A stretch of DNA of 64,000 nucleotides from Alteromonas aestuariivivens (GTDB lineage: Bacteria; Pseudomonadota; Gammaproteobacteria; Enterobacterales; Alteromonadaceae). The notes below the pieces were generated by a model. It ran no database searches. It saw nothing but the letters and a program-made list of their open reading frames with translations, and had not been told where the DNA came from. Shown here piece after piece: positions 28,650 to 39,118 of the stretch; positions within the stretch are counted from its first letter, which is position 1; each line of letters opens with the position of its first letter. The position numbers and the translations under genes are program-made. Where the stretch lies: assembly GCF_003367475.1 (NCBI RefSeq), contig NZ_QRHA01000009.1:115677-179676 (forward strand), written 5' to 3'.

Positions 28650-29567
28650 TCAGTTCAGATTGAAAACCGGCAGGCCGCTGGCGCCCAGAATAAGAACCCA
28701 GGCCCCAAAAAACATTTTCAGGCGTACGGGAGAAAAAGCCAGCACTACCCTCTTGGCGACGATTCCACCTATTATGGCCCCGGCCCCCGCAAACAGCACC
28801 ACCTGCCAGACAACCGCTTCGGAAATCAATACGTGATAAGCAATCGCTGCCCAAACCGAAAAAGCGGATAACATCACCGCCAGAGCTATGGCCATGGTCA
28901 CGTTAAAACCACGAATAATCAGATAGACAGCAACCATCTCCCCTACACCAACCGACAGCCATGCGGTGATAATTCCACCGAGGAAAGCAACCACTGGCAG
29001 ACACACAGTGTCACATCTGCCAGAAAAGGTGCGGAAATGAGTGCGCTTGAGCAAAGGTATAGAGGCAAAAATCGCCAGAGCCAGAACAATGGAAAATACA
29101 CCAAAACCGAGGTGCAGATGGTCAACATTACCCTTTAAAGCCGCCAGAACCGGCAATGTGGTCCCTCCGTATTGGGCCAGCCAGATTCCACTCAGAGAAG
29201 CAGGAACCGTCAGCAATAACCCGGAGGGCAACGATTTCCATTGTGGATTAGTAACGTGCTGATGTCGGTAATATCGCCACCACGTTATAGCTCCGGCAGT
29301 CATCCCACAGCACTGGATGGCAAAGCTTGTTGCAATTATCGCAGCCGGAGCAAACCCCAACTGATTGAAAAAAGGAACAAACACCACGCCACCACCGGCA
29401 CCGGTGGCATTCGCAAAGACCGCACCCACTACCCCAAGAAAGGCAAAGCCGCCATAACTCTGTACAACACTGAATGGGTGGGTTTGCGTGGCCAGTAGCC
29501 CCATCCATGCAATGGCGAGCAAACATAACCAGGGTTTACGAAACATTACCGACAGTACTTCATTCAA
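28650..29567 (-). CDS. TauE/SafE-type sulfite or sulfonate exporter
   Basis: 305 residues, about eight membrane helices in two related halves, each opening with a Gly/Ala-rich helix (GVVGAVFANATGAGGGVVFVPFF; LGGIITAWLSVGVGEMVAVYL). This is the TauE/SafE (DUF81) layout. Substrate not deducible. Confidence 0.85.
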   Translation of the reverse strand: MNEVLSVMFRKPWLCLLAIAWMGLLATQTHPFSVVQSYGGFAFLGVVGAVFANATGAGGGVVFVPFFNQLGFAPAAIIATSFAIQCCGMTAGAITWWRYYRHQHVTNPQWKSLPSGLLLTVPASLSGIWLAQYGGTTLPVLAALKGNVDHLHLGFGVFSIVLALAIFASIPLLKRTHFRTFSGRCDTVCLPVVAFLGGIITAWLSVGVGEMVAVYLIIRGFNVTMAIALAVMLSAFSVWAAIAYHVLISEAVVWQVVLFAGAGAIIGGIVAKRVVLAFSPVRLKMFFGAWVLILGASGLPVFNLN

Positions 29568-29690
29568 TGGGGCAGACTCTACATTAATCGAGGCAAGCTG
29601 ATTCAGAACGTAACATAATATCTTGTGCTACGCTGGACAATAGCTGGGCAAAAAATTATTGAAAACAGCAAAGCCGCCTGTGGCTTTGCC

Positions 29691-30206
29691 ATGTTACCGG
29701 TTCCTATTGCCATGGTAGCCAGAAAAACTGACAGCCGAATTACTCTTATACTACTTCGTCCTAATCGCTCTGCAAGCTGGAACGACAGCAAGCGACTGGT
29801 TATTCTTCTGACCGTGCCACTTGGGCTGATCGCAGTCTTCTGGAGTTTTGCAGGTGTCTGGATGATACTTCCGTTTGCGGGCCTGGAAGCAGGCTTGCTG
29901 GCGTTTTTCATGTATCGGGTCAGCCACTGGACCTATCAACAACAGATCATACGCATTGCGCCACATACAGTGCGGGTGGAAATCAGGGGCCGACAGAACA
30001 AAACTGTAAAATTTCCACGTACAGACTGCTTTGTTGAATTTGTTGATTCGGAAAATGACTGGCCATTACCCCGCATTCGCCTGGTCGCCAGTGCTCAATA
30101 CCTGGAGATAGGGCAGTTCCTGAACCTGCGGGACAGACAGCAGCTCCGCGAAGATTTGAGCAGCAGTGGCCTCCCTGTATGCCGCCGTCAATGGTGGAAA
30201 TCCTGA
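29691..30206 (+). CDS. DUF2244 membrane protein
   Basis: About 171 residues. RITLILLRPNRSASWNDSKRLVI, then two adjacent hydrophobic segments (about 35-75) and a beta-rich cytoplasmic end, fit DUF2244, often found near cytochrome oxidase genes in alphaproteobacteria but of unknown role. The start is uncertain: no clear ribosome site precedes ATG 29691, ATG 29712 or an in-frame GTG at 29625. Confidence 0.75.
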   Translation: MLPVPIAMVARKTDSRITLILLRPNRSASWNDSKRLVILLTVPLGLIAVFWSFAGVWMILPFAGLEAGLLAFFMYRVSHWTYQQQIIRIAPHTVRVEIRGRQNKTVKFPRTDCFVEFVDSENDWPLPRIRLVASAQYLEIGQFLNLRDRQQLREDLSSSGLPVCRRQWWKS

Positions 30207-30339
30207 AAGATTGGATTTTTGCCATCCCGAAGTTAAGGTATGGCAGGCAATAACACTGGCCGATTTCCTTGTTGCCCGATTGATTTCCAACCGTTACATT
30301 TCATCAGGCTATGGAATTTTTTGGCAAAGGAGCCTGTAA

Positions 30340-31197
30340 ATGCGCAAATTTTTAGCAATCGTTTTCACCCTTACCTTCGCTTTGGGAACCCAGGCGTCCT
30401 CGGTTTGGAAGGTAACAAATGGTGAAAAAACTCTATATCTTGGCGGTACCCTGCACCTGTTGAGCCCATCAGATTATCCGCTCCCCCAGGCGTACACGTC
30501 CGCTTATCAGGCTTCTGACATCCTGGTATTTGAAACCGACATTGGCGCTCTTAGCAGCCCGGAGTTTACCCGGAAGTCGATGCAAATGCTGACGTATGGC
30601 GATTCTGGCACCCTGCAGGATGACGTCAGCCAGACCACCCTTACCCTGCTGGAGTCGCATCTGAAAGCCCGGGGTATTCCACTGCAACACTTCCTGAAAC
30701 TCAAACCAGCTATGGTTGGCATCACACTGAGCATGCTCGAATTCCAGCGTCTCGGCCTGACCAGTCAGGGCGTAGACAGCTACTTTTATACGCTGTCTGT
30801 GGGCGACGGTAAGCCCATGGAATGGTTTGAAACGCCCGAACAACAACTGGAGTTCATTGCCGGGCTAGGTCGAGGGGAAGAAGACGAATACATCCAGTAT
30901 ACCCTTCAGGATGTTGAAAAAATGCCGGAAATGGTTGAACAAATGAAGTCGGACTGGCGCAGTGGAAACGTCGACGCTCTCTTCGATGCAAGTCTGAAGG
31001 AATTGTCTGAAACCTACCCTGAAATCTATTCTGCGTTACTGAGTAATCGCAACCACAACTGGCTCCCCAAACTAAAATCATTTCTTGACACCGACGAGAC
31101 GGAATTTGTCTTAGTGGGCACGTTACATATGCCCGGCACCGATGGAGTTTTAACCCTGCTCAAGCAACAGGGCTACCAGATAGAGCAAATAAAATAA
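30340..31197 (+). CDS. TraB/GumN family protein
   Basis: 285 residues with a signal peptide (about 1-19, ending TQASS). Two GTLH-type motifs typical of TraB/PrgY/GumN proteins: YLGGTLHLLSPSDYPLP near the start and FVLVGTLHMPGTDGVLTLL near the end, with a conserved Glu in LVFETDIG. These resemble Tiki-type metalloproteases; activity here is unproven. Likely periplasmic or exported. Confidence 0.9.
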   Translation: MRKFLAIVFTLTFALGTQASSVWKVTNGEKTLYLGGTLHLLSPSDYPLPQAYTSAYQASDILVFETDIGALSSPEFTRKSMQMLTYGDSGTLQDDVSQTTLTLLESHLKARGIPLQHFLKLKPAMVGITLSMLEFQRLGLTSQGVDSYFYTLSVGDGKPMEWFETPEQQLEFIAGLGRGEEDEYIQYTLQDVEKMPEMVEQMKSDWRSGNVDALFDASLKELSETYPEIYSALLSNRNHNWLPKLKSFLDTDETEFVLVGTLHMPGTDGVLTLLKQQGYQIEQIK

Positions 31198-31303
31198 GTG
31201 ATACTCAACTTTTCGCGTTTTTACAGCGTATTCAAAATGTATCAGCCAGCACCGCTGGTCGAAGCGCTAAACTTGTTATTTTGAAAACCATCAGGAGAAT
31301 TCA

Positions 31304-31876
31304 ATGACCTTGACGCGTTCACTTTCCATGCTATTGCTGACGTTGAGCGTTTGTGTTGCTACCGGCTGTGCTTCCATGGGCAACGGCAGCGTAGCCGAGA
31401 AACGGCAAGCCATTTTGGATATGCAGCAAAATACCCTCGCCCGGCTGTATCAGGAAAAACCGGACACCCGTTCACAATTGCGCGATGCCGCTGGCTACGC
31501 CGTATTTGCCAACGCCAATGTCAACGTCATCTTCTTTGCTGCCGGCACCGGATATGGTGTGGTAAACAACAATGCAAACGGAAGCAAAACCTATATGAAT
31601 ATGGCCGAAGGTGGTGTCGGCCTTGGCATCGGGGCAAAAGATTACCGAATTGTGATGGTATTCCACAAACAGAGTGCCATGAACTATTTCGTCGAACATG
31701 GGTGGACCTTGGGTGGTAACGCCGACGCAACCGCCAAGGCAGGTAACAAAGGCGCTTCAGCGGAGGGCGAAGGCTATCTGGGCGATGTTACCGTTTACAC
31801 TATGACCGAATCAGGGCTGGCACTGCAGGCGACCATTAAAGGCACCAAATTCTGGATTGACAGCGAACTGAACTGA
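31304..31876 (+). CDS. SYLF-domain (YSC84-type) lipoprotein
   Basis: 190 residues. Lipobox ATGCAS (Cys22) after a signal peptide. The rest fits the SYLF/Ysc84 lipid-binding family: AAGYAVFANANVNVIFFAAGTGYGVVNN and GGVGLGIGAKDYRIVMVF. Probably an outer-membrane-anchored lipid-binding protein. AGGAG upstream of ATG. Confidence 0.88.
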   Translation: MTLTRSLSMLLLTLSVCVATGCASMGNGSVAEKRQAILDMQQNTLARLYQEKPDTRSQLRDAAGYAVFANANVNVIFFAAGTGYGVVNNNANGSKTYMNMAEGGVGLGIGAKDYRIVMVFHKQSAMNYFVEHGWTLGGNADATAKAGNKGASAEGEGYLGDVTVYTMTESGLALQATIKGTKFWIDSELN

Positions 31877-31923
31877 CACAATAAGATGGCGGGGTTTAGC
31901 CCGCCTTGAATACTTATCAAAGG

Positions 31924-32388
31924 CTATTCAGTCTGGTAGTTCTCCGGGTCAGAGCAGGACATCTGTGTTTGTGCCTCACACAGCAATTTGGCTTCCTCCT
32001 CATTTCTGCCCCCAAAACAGAAATCCAGCCTAACCAGCTTGGTTTCTTCATCGCCCTGCGAACCTGAAGTATTCACCCATGTCCAACTTCTGATCATTTC
32101 TACAGCAGGCAGTTCCAGCCCCTCAGCAGGCATACCTGAAATCATACTGACTTCCTTGGTTTTCCCTCGTTCATCGATGATGATTCTGAAGATGCCACAA
32201 CCGGCGATACTTTTAAACGCCAGCGCTCTTGGGTAACGGACCGGCTCAAGCTGCTCTCTTGACCAAATCGGCGTTCCTTCGGTTTCTAGAAAACGTATTT
32301 GCACATCGGTGAACCCCTCACCCAAAACCGCACTGATCAGGGCAGATGCCACTCCTATTGAACTTACTTTGAGATTCAAATATTTCAC
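31924..32388 (-). CDS. Exported protein with TonB C-terminal-like domain
   Basis: 154 residues from GTG 32388, which has AAAGGA 8 bases upstream and gives a signal-like N-terminus (MKYLNLKVSSIGVASALISA). The rest resembles a TonB C-terminal domain (YPRALAFKSIAGCGIFRIII, then AVEMIRSWTW) but lacks a Pro-rich spacer, and the end is Cys-containing and acidic. Function unknown; a lone TonB-box partner is not evident nearby. A longer ORF to 32544 adds a basic stretch that does not look like protein. Confidence 0.6.
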   Translation of the reverse strand: MKYLNLKVSSIGVASALISAVLGEGFTDVQIRFLETEGTPIWSREQLEPVRYPRALAFKSIAGCGIFRIIIDERGKTKEVSMISGMPAEGLELPAVEMIRSWTWVNTSGSQGDEETKLVRLDFCFGGRNEEEAKLLCEAQTQMSCSDPENYQTE

Positions 32389-32733
32389 GTAAACATTCCT
32401 TTGCCCGCGCCCGCTGTTTTGTTGCTGAAACTGGAATTCAGAGCGCACTGACGTTGAGTTTCGAGAGCCGGTTCCCTGCACCTTGGTGCTGGCTCTGATG
32501 ATAAAAAAACACATAGAAATAACGGCCGGCACAGCACTATTCACTGCGGCGTAATAACAACCACCGTCCAGCGAAAGCTGGCCTGAAGGGTAAAATCAGA
32601 TAAGTATTATTGTTAGGCAGGAACAACAAGAGGAGATAGCTAAACGGATGCAGTTGCGACGTCGCCTCTTACACTGTACTTCTTAGTCTAGTCACAACAC
32701 ACTAAGTGCAGCAAAAAAATTTTAAACAATTTT

Positions 32734-33039
32734 TCAGATAAATATATCCAGATGCGGTGGCTGTGTATCTTCCGGAGATTCTGCTTTTTCTGAAGTTTCT
32801 GAATTGCAACGCTCAGCCCGCTTTTCACCGGGTGACCGATGGCCGTTTTCTGAATGTTGTTCCATTCGCCGAATCTGCTCCTGCTCGCTTACCAGACGTT
32901 CCTCGCCGTGTTCCTGCTGCTCTTCCTCGCCGAGTCCGGAGGCATTTTTTTCCTTACTGACTTTGCGCACTTTATCCGGCGTCCTGACTGGCACCTTGCC
33001 TTGTCGTGGCAACACAGAAAACAGCAAATCGTTACTCAT
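32734..33039 (-). CDS. Hypothetical acidic, Glu-rich protein
   Basis: 101 residues, highly charged (EEEQQEHGEERL region, about 37-80), predicted disordered or coiled-coil, ending LDIFI. No family recognised. The spacing and the AT-rich, T-rich flanks are compatible with a real gene, but the composition gives only moderate support. Confidence 0.4.
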   Translation of the reverse strand: MSNDLLFSVLPRQGKVPVRTPDKVRKVSKEKNASGLGEEEQQEHGEERLVSEQEQIRRMEQHSENGHRSPGEKRAERCNSETSEKAESPEDTQPPHLDIFI

Positions 33040-33164
33040 TGGCCCCCTCCAAACACCGTCACAGACTGAGCGTCGCTAACAGTTGCTCCGCAATTGATAT
33101 CATTTTGCATTAACTTATGCTTTTAAATTTAGACAACCCATCCTCAAAGTTCCCCTATTAAGGG

Positions 33165-33193
33165 TTGCAAATTGCCCGGCAATTGGCTAATGT
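33165..33193 (+). promoter_or_regulatory. Candidate his operon promoter
   Basis: TTGCAA and TAATGT 17 bp apart, about 35 bp upstream of the leader peptide start. Weak match, placed mainly by position. Confidence 0.3.
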
Positions 33194-33227
33194 TTCCGCG
33201 GCTCAACGAAAAGACTTTTTATATTTT

Positions 33228-33272
33228 ATGAACAACTGCGCACTAATTCATCATCACCATCATATAGCATAA
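33228..33272 (+). CDS. hisL: his operon leader peptide
   Basis: 14-residue ORF MNNCALIHHHHHIA, with five consecutive His codons (33249-33263), 134 bp before hisG. It is followed by competing hairpins and a terminator. This is the standard layout for histidine attenuation: ribosome pausing at the His codons when charged His-tRNA is scarce alters RNA folding. Too short for automatic calling. Confidence 0.88.
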   Translation: MNNCALIHHHHHIA

Positions 33273-33364
33273 CCTTTCAGGTTGGTGCTGGAAGGTTTGT
33301 TGTTCCTTCCTGTGGCGCAGATGAAAAGTTCTAAACCCCCGGAAGGCAACTTTCGGGGGTTTTT
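33271..33364 (+). promoter_or_regulatory. his attenuator with terminator
   Basis: Segments seen: A AACCTT (33271-33276), B GGAAGGTT (33290-33297), C CCTTCC (33305-33310), D GGAAGG (33341-33346), E CTTTCGGGGG (33350-33359). D-E, extended as CCCCCGGAAG/CTTTCGGGGG, is a strong terminator ending in TTTTT. B pairs with C, C with D, A with B, giving mutually exclusive folds. A:B plus C:D would prevent termination; B:C plus D:E would allow it. Confidence 0.8.
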
Positions 33365-33405
33365 CGTTTTAGACGCACAAGTTATGGATCTACTGGGGAC
33401 ACATC

Positions 33406-34308
33406 ATGAGTGATAGCAGAAGACTGCGCATAGCAGTACAGAAATCCGGCCGACTGAGCGATGACAGTCTCAGCCTGCTGAAGGCCATTGGCATTAAATT
33501 GAATATTCGCGATCGTCTGCTCATCGCGCATTCCACCAATCAACCCATCGATCTGTTAAGAGTTCGCGACGACGACATTCCAGGCCTGGTGATGGACGGC
33601 GTAGTGGATTTAGGGTTCATTGGTGAAAATGAACTGGAAGAAAAAATGCTGGAGCGCCAGGCCGCTTCCAAACCCAGTGAATTTGAGGTTTTGCGGCGCA
33701 TGGATTACGGCGGTTGCCGCCTGTCGATAGCGGTGCCGCAGGAAATGAATTATCAGGGCATTGAATCCTTAAACGGCAAAAAAGTCGCAACCACCTACCC
33801 CTACCTGCTGGAGCGCTTTTTCGCCCAGAAAGGCATCAATGCCAAAGCGGTTATGCTGACCGGTTCAGTAGAAGTGGCCCCCCGGGCAGGCGTAGCCGAT
33901 GCGATCTGCGATCTGGTGTCCACCGGCGCCACGCTCGAAGCCAATGGCCTGGTGGAAAAAGAAGTCATTTTCCGCTCCAAAGCCGTGCTGATTCAGCGCG
34001 CTGACGGCGCGTTAGACGACGACAAGCAGGCGTTAGTCAACCGTTTGGTTCCGCGTATTGATGGTGTTATGCAAGCCAAAGAAAGCAAATACATCATGTT
34101 GCACGCGCCGAAAAACTATCTGGAACAGGTCAAAAGCCTGTTGCCCGGTGCCGAAAACCCCACGGTATTGCCGCTGGCAGGCAGTGAAGACACTGTCGCT
34201 ATTCACGTGGTCAGCCCGGAAAACCTGTTCTGGGAAACCATGGAAAAACTCAAAGCTCTGGGCTGCAGTTCGATTCTGGTTATGCCAATTGAAAAAATGA
34301 TGGGCTAA
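33406..34308 (+). CDS. hisG: ATP phosphoribosyltransferase, long form
   Basis: 300 residues, the hexameric long HisG form with C-terminal ACT-like regulatory domain ([45 protein letters not shown] region). [18 protein letters not shown] at the start and [19 protein letters not shown] near the PRPP site. First step of histidine synthesis, feedback inhibited by His. First gene of the operon. Confidence 0.97.
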   Translation: MSDSRRLRIAVQKSGRLSDDSLSLLKAIGIKLNIRDRLLIAHSTNQPIDLLRVRDDDIPGLVMDGVVDLGFIGENELEEKMLERQAASKPSEFEVLRRMDYGGCRLSIAVPQEMNYQGIESLNGKKVATTYPYLLERFFAQKGINAKAVMLTGSVEVAPRAGVADAICDLVSTGATLEANGLVEKEVIFRSKAVLIQRADGALDDDKQALVNRLVPRIDGVMQAKESKYIMLHAPKNYLEQVKSLLPGAENPTVLPLAGSEDTVAIHVVSPENLFWETMEKLKALGCSSILVMPIEKMMG

Positions 34309-34320
34309 TGAGGCAAAGCA

Positions 34321-35628
34321 ATGATTGATTGGTCTTCTCTTTCCCAACAGGACAGGCAACAGGTGCTTTCACGCCCGGCTATGCAAAATGCCCGGCGTTT
34401 GCAGGAAACCGTTGGGCAAATTCTCACTGAAGTAAATACCAAGGGCGACGAAGCGGTACTGGCGTTTACCCGGCAGTTTGATTGCCCTGACCTCAAACAA
34501 CTGGCGCTCAACAATGCCGATTTAAACCGCCTGGCCGACAGTGTGACAGAGCCGGTTCAGAACGCTATCGATACAGCGTTTAAGAATATTTACGACTTCC
34601 ACCAGGCCCAGCAACCACAAAGCATTACGCTTACTACCACCCGGGGTGTAGTGTGTGAGCAGCATTTCAGTGCGCTCGACACGGTTGGTCTGTATATTCC
34701 CGGAGGCAGCGCCCCGCTGCCTTCGACCGTACTGATGCTGGGAGTGCCTGCCATGGCGGCGGGTTGCCGGCGCCGGGTGTTGTGCACTCCCCCGGCAAAA
34801 AGCGGCATGATTGCGCCCGAAATCGCCTACGCCGCGCGCAAGTGTGGCATCAGTGAAATCTATTTGTGCGGTGGTGCGCAGGCGATTGCCGCCATGGCAT
34901 TTGGTACCGATACCCTACCCCGCGCCGACAAAATTTTTGGGCCGGGAAACAGTTTCGTCACCGAAGCCAAACAGCAAGTCAGCCAGCGTCCGGATGGCGC
35001 CGCAATTGACATGCCGGCCGGGCCCTCTGAAGTACTGGTATTGGCCGATGACAGCGCAGACCCGGAATTCATCGCCTCAGATTTGCTCTCGCAGGCAGAA
35101 CATGGCAGCGACTCACAAGCCATACTGGTTTGCACCAGTGAGCAGGTCATCGAACAAACCGTGGCAGCGGTAGAACGCCAGCTGGCCGTTTTATCACGCA
35201 ACGACATTGCCAGCCAGGCCATGCAAAATGCCCGTTACATTCTGACCGACACACTGCAACAGGCAATTGAGGTGAGCAACCTCTACGCGCCGGAGCATTT
35301 GATTGTGCAAATCACCCACCCACGCTCCTGCCTGCCATTGCTGACCAACGCAGGCTCAATATTCCTTGGCCCCTGGTCACCGGAGTCGGCAGGAGACTAC
35401 GCTTCGGGCACCAATCACGTACTGCCCACCTACGGCTATGCGCGCAATTATTCCAGCCTTGGGCTGCTGGACTTCATGCGCCGTTATACCGTGCAGGAAC
35501 TCAGTGAAGAAGGAATGCGTAACCTGGGGCCCGCGATTGTCACTCTGGCCAACGCTGAAGGCCTGGATGCCCACGCAAACGCGGTCAGCCTGCGTTTAGC
35601 TAAACTGGAACAGGAGAACCGAGGATGA
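34321..35628 (+). CDS. hisD: Histidinol dehydrogenase
   Basis: 435 residues. Family signature GPGNSFVTEAKQQV, zinc-binding pattern in the SQAEHGSD region, and ESAGDYASGTNHVLPT. NAD-dependent oxidation of histidinol to histidine, the last two steps. 12 bp after hisG; ATGA overlap with hisC. Confidence 0.97.
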   Translation: MIDWSSLSQQDRQQVLSRPAMQNARRLQETVGQILTEVNTKGDEAVLAFTRQFDCPDLKQLALNNADLNRLADSVTEPVQNAIDTAFKNIYDFHQAQQPQSITLTTTRGVVCEQHFSALDTVGLYIPGGSAPLPSTVLMLGVPAMAAGCRRRVLCTPPAKSGMIAPEIAYAARKCGISEIYLCGGAQAIAAMAFGTDTLPRADKIFGPGNSFVTEAKQQVSQRPDGAAIDMPAGPSEVLVLADDSADPEFIASDLLSQAEHGSDSQAILVCTSEQVIEQTVAAVERQLAVLSRNDIASQAMQNARYILTDTLQQAIEVSNLYAPEHLIVQITHPRSCLPLLTNAGSIFLGPWSPESAGDYASGTNHVLPTYGYARNYSSLGLLDFMRRYTVQELSEEGMRNLGPAIVTLANAEGLDAHANAVSLRLAKLEQENRG

Positions 35629-36710
35629 GCCGTACTCTGGTGGATCGTTTAGTGAATCCAAACCTTATTCCTTTAAAACCCTATGAGTCGGCCCGTCGCC
35701 TGTACTCTGGTGGTCAGGACTGGCTGAATGCCAACGAATCGCCGTTTGCCAACGACTATACGGTAAACAGCAGCCGCTTCAACCGCTATCCAGCCTGCCA
35801 GCCCGACAGCGTGGTTAAGGGCTATGCTGACTATGCGGGTGTAACCACTGAACAGTTGATCGTGACCCGCGGTGCCGATGAAGGCATTGAATTGCTGATC
35901 CGCACTTTTTGTACGCCGGGTAAAGACAGCATTCTGATTTGCCCCCCGACCTACGGCATGTACGCGATCAGTGCCGAAACCTGTGATGTGGGTATTAAAA
36001 AGGTACCGCTCAACGCCGATTTCAGCCTTGATGTGCCCGCTATCTGTGCCACCAATGAGGTTAAACTGGTGTTCATATGTTCACCAAACAATCCCACCGG
36101 CACCCGGGTGGAACGCGCCGATCTCGAAGCCGTGCTGACCCACTTTGGCGATAGCGCACTGGTGGTGGTTGATGAAGCCTACATAGAGTTCGACGCCGAC
36201 AGCAGCTGGGTATCCGAACTGGATAACTACGCTAATCTGGTAGTGCTGCGCACCCTATCCAAAGCCTTCGGACTCGCAGGCCTGCGTTGCGGTTTCACTC
36301 TGGCCAGTGCTGATATTATTCAGGCTTTGCTGAAAGTGATCGCCCCCTACCCAATCCCGGAACCGTGCGCACAAATTGCAGCCCAGGCGTTGTCAGATAC
36401 AGGAATTGTGCAGATGCAGGAGCAGGTTGCTTATCTACAGGCAGAAAAGCAACGCCTGCTGGATGCGCTGCAGAGCCGCCCAGGGATCAGCTGGGTTGGC
36501 GACATCCAGGCCAATTTTGTATTGTTCCGCTTTGAACAGAGTTCAGAACTGATGGCGTTTCTGGTTTCTCACGGAATGCTGATCCGCGATCAATCCAAGC
36601 AACTTAACCTCAATCACTGTTTGCGCGCCACCGTCGGCTCTCAGGAGCAAAACGCGCGACTGCTTGATTTGATTGACCAATATATTGCCCAGACAGGAGT
36701 ATCGGCATGA
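35625..36710 (+). CDS. hisC: Histidinol-phosphate aminotransferase
   Basis: 361 residues, class II aminotransferase. NESPF near the start, [17 protein letters not shown], and the PLP lysine in [19 protein letters not shown] overlaps with hisD and hisB. Confidence 0.97.
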   Translation: MSRTLVDRLVNPNLIPLKPYESARRLYSGGQDWLNANESPFANDYTVNSSRFNRYPACQPDSVVKGYADYAGVTTEQLIVTRGADEGIELLIRTFCTPGKDSILICPPTYGMYAISAETCDVGIKKVPLNADFSLDVPAICATNEVKLVFICSPNNPTGTRVERADLEAVLTHFGDSALVVVDEAYIEFDADSSWVSELDNYANLVVLRTLSKAFGLAGLRCGFTLASADIIQALLKVIAPYPIPEPCAQIAAQALSDTGIVQMQEQVAYLQAEKQRLLDALQSRPGISWVGDIQANFVLFRFEQSSELMAFLVSHGMLIRDQSKQLNLNHCLRATVGSQEQNARLLDLIDQYIAQTGVSA

Positions 36711-37777
36711 GTCAGCAAGCGATTCTATTTATCGATCGGGATGGCACCCTGGTAGAGGAGCCGCCCATTGACAAACAACTGGACAGCCTGGAAAAGCTGG
36801 TGTTTGAGCCGAAAGTTATCCCGGTATTACTGAAGTTTCAGGCCGCTGGCTTCCGACTGGTTATGGTCACCAACCAGGACGGGCTCGGCACAGACAGCTT
36901 TCCCACCGAAGATTTTGAAAAGCCCCATAACGCAATGATGGCGGTATTCAACAGCCAAGGGGTAAAGTTTGACGACGTGCTGATTTGCCCCCATTTTGAC
37001 AGCGACAATTGCACGTGTCGTAAGCCAAAACTGGGGCTGGTCAAAGATTACCTGCAACAAGGCAAAGTGGATTTCACCCGCTCGTACGTCATTGGCGACA
37101 GGGAAACCGACCTGCAACTGGCTGAAAACATGGGCATCCGCGGAATTCGCTACGACCGCCAGACCAACGGCTGGCCAGCCATTGAGTCTGCTTTACTGGG
37201 CGGGAACCGGGTGGCGGAAGTTACCCGTACCACCTCAGAAACCGACATTACGGTAAAGGTTGACCTGGACTCCGGCAATCCTTCCAGCATTCACACCGGG
37301 CTGGGCTTTTTCGACCACATGCTTGACCAGATTGCCACCCACGGCGGCTTTGAACTGAATGTAACGGTGAAAGGCGACCTGCACATTGACGACCATCACA
37401 GTGTGGAAGACACCGCTCTGGCACTGGGTGAAGCGCTGAAAAAAGCGCTGGGCAACAAGCGTGGCATTGGCCGTTTTGGCTTTGCTTTGCCCATGGACGA
37501 GTGCCGGGCAGAGTGCATTCTTGACATTTCCAACCGCCCGCACCTCAAGTTTGAAGCAGACTTCAGCCGCGATAAGGTGGGCGACCTCACCTGTGAAATG
37601 GTGCCCCATTTTTTCTACTCGCTGGCGCAAAGCATGGGGCTTTCACTGCATCTGTCGACTACCGAAGGCAATGCCCACCACCAGGTAGAAAGCCTGTTCA
37701 AGGTGTTCGGCCGTGCCCTGCGCCAGGCGATTGCCCGCCAGGGTGATGCCTTGCCCAGCAGCAAGGGAGCATTGTAA
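36707..37777 (+). CDS. hisB: Bifunctional histidinol-phosphatase / imidazoleglycerol-phosphate dehydratase
   Basis: 356 residues. N-terminal HAD phosphatase ([13 protein letters not shown] with Asp10/Asp12, VTNQDGLG, zinc-binding [14 protein letters not shown]) joined to a dehydratase domain from about residue 165 ([37 protein letters not shown]). The fusion is typical of enteric-type his operons; many other gammaproteobacteria have separate genes. Confidence 0.97.
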   Translation: MSQQAILFIDRDGTLVEEPPIDKQLDSLEKLVFEPKVIPVLLKFQAAGFRLVMVTNQDGLGTDSFPTEDFEKPHNAMMAVFNSQGVKFDDVLICPHFDSDNCTCRKPKLGLVKDYLQQGKVDFTRSYVIGDRETDLQLAENMGIRGIRYDRQTNGWPAIESALLGGNRVAEVTRTTSETDITVKVDLDSGNPSSIHTGLGFFDHMLDQIATHGGFELNVTVKGDLHIDDHHSVEDTALALGEALKKALGNKRGIGRFGFALPMDECRAECILDISNRPHLKFEADFSRDKVGDLTCEMVPHFFYSLAQSMGLSLHLSTTEGNAHHQVESLFKVFGRALRQAIARQGDALPSSKGAL

Positions 37778-38380
37778 ATGGCTCAGAAAATTGTCATCGT
37801 CAACACCGGCTGCGCCAACATTAGCTCGGTAAAATTTGCCCTGCAGCGACTGGGGGTGGAAGTGGAGGTTTCCAGCGACACCGCCACCATTGCACGAGCC
37901 GATAAAGTCTTTTTACCGGGCGTAGGCAGTGCAGCTGCCGCCATGACCAGCATTCGGGCCAAAGACCTGATCCCAACCCTGCAGGCCCTGACCCAGCCGG
38001 TGTTGGGAGTGTGCCTGGGCATGCAGCTTATGGTCGAAAGCTCGGATGAAAGCAATCAGGGCAAGATAGACTGCCTGAACCTTATTCCCGGCCATGTGGG
38101 CCGCCTGCAAGCAGGCGGTTTGCGCCTGCCTCATATGGGCTGGAATACGGTTACCCCAACGCAGGACGAAGGCTTGTTCAACGGTATCCCCGCAGGCACG
38201 TATTTTTATTTTGTGCACAGTTTCGCCGTGCCGGACTATGACAAGACCCTGGCCACCTGCGACTATGGCCAGCGCTTCTCCGCCGCTCTGCAGCACAATA
38301 ATTTTTACGGTGTGCAATTTCACCCCGAGCGTTCGGGAGAAGCGGGCGCCCAGTTATTAACCAACTTTGTGAAGTTATAA
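37778..38380 (+). CDS. hisH: Imidazole glycerol phosphate synthase glutaminase subunit
   Basis: 200 residues, class I glutamine amidotransferase. Nucleophile Cys in LGVCLGMQLM, and HPE triad in GVQFHPERSGEAG. Supplies ammonia to HisF. Starts directly after the hisB stop. Confidence 0.97.
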   Translation: MAQKIVIVNTGCANISSVKFALQRLGVEVEVSSDTATIARADKVFLPGVGSAAAAMTSIRAKDLIPTLQALTQPVLGVCLGMQLMVESSDESNQGKIDCLNLIPGHVGRLQAGGLRLPHMGWNTVTPTQDEGLFNGIPAGTYFYFVHSFAVPDYDKTLATCDYGQRFSAALQHNNFYGVQFHPERSGEAGAQLLTNFVKL

Positions 38381-39118
38381 ATGATCATTCCAGCTATCGA
38401 TTTAATTGACGGGTCAGTAGTGCGTCTGTATCAGGGCGACTATGCGCAAAAAACCGAATACAAGCTCAACCCCATTGACGTGGTTCATCATTACGCCGAC
38501 CAAGGCGCAGAGTGGTTGCACATTGTTGACCTGACCGGCGCCAAACAACCCGAACAACGCCAGCTTGAGCTGATTAAAGCCATGATCAACACCCAGCGCA
38601 TGGCCTTTCAGGCCGGCGGCGGCATTCGTGAGGAGCGCGAAGTGGCGCAACTGCTGGACATTGGTGTAAGCCGGGTAGTGGTAGGCTCACTGGCCGTGAA
38701 ACAACCAGAAACGGTCAAGCAATGGGTGAAAACCTACGGGCCCGAGTGCATTGTACTGGCTCTGGACATCAACATTGACGAGGCCGGTAACAAATTCATT
38801 GCCACCCATGGCTGGCAGGAAAATTCCGGCGTGGCTCTGGAAGCCTTGCTGGAAGACTTCGCCGAAGTGGATGCCAAACATGTGCTGTGCACCGACATCA
38901 GCCGCGACGGCACCCTAAAGGGCTCCAACGTAGAGCTGTACACCGAAGTCTGCGCGAAATTTCCCAACATTGTGTGGCAGGCGTCAGGCGGCATTGGCCA
39001 GCTTAGGGATATCGAGGCACTACGCCCCACCGGCGTGGGCGGTGTGATTCTTGGCCGTGCGCTGCTGGAAGGAAAATTTAGCTTAGAGGAGGCCATAGCA
39101 TGCTGGCAAAACGGATAA
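38381..39118 (+). CDS. hisA: ProFAR isomerase
   Basis: 245-residue (beta/alpha)8 barrel: [19 protein letters not shown] with first catalytic Asp, AGGGIR, and [13 protein letters not shown] with the second. Starts directly after the hisH stop, overlaps hisF by 19 bp. Confidence 0.97.
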   Translation: MIIPAIDLIDGSVVRLYQGDYAQKTEYKLNPIDVVHHYADQGAEWLHIVDLTGAKQPEQRQLELIKAMINTQRMAFQAGGGIREEREVAQLLDIGVSRVVVGSLAVKQPETVKQWVKTYGPECIVLALDINIDEAGNKFIATHGWQENSGVALEALLEDFAEVDAKHVLCTDISRDGTLKGSNVELYTEVCAKFPNIVWQASGGIGQLRDIEALRPTGVGGVILGRALLEGKFSLEEAIACWQNG

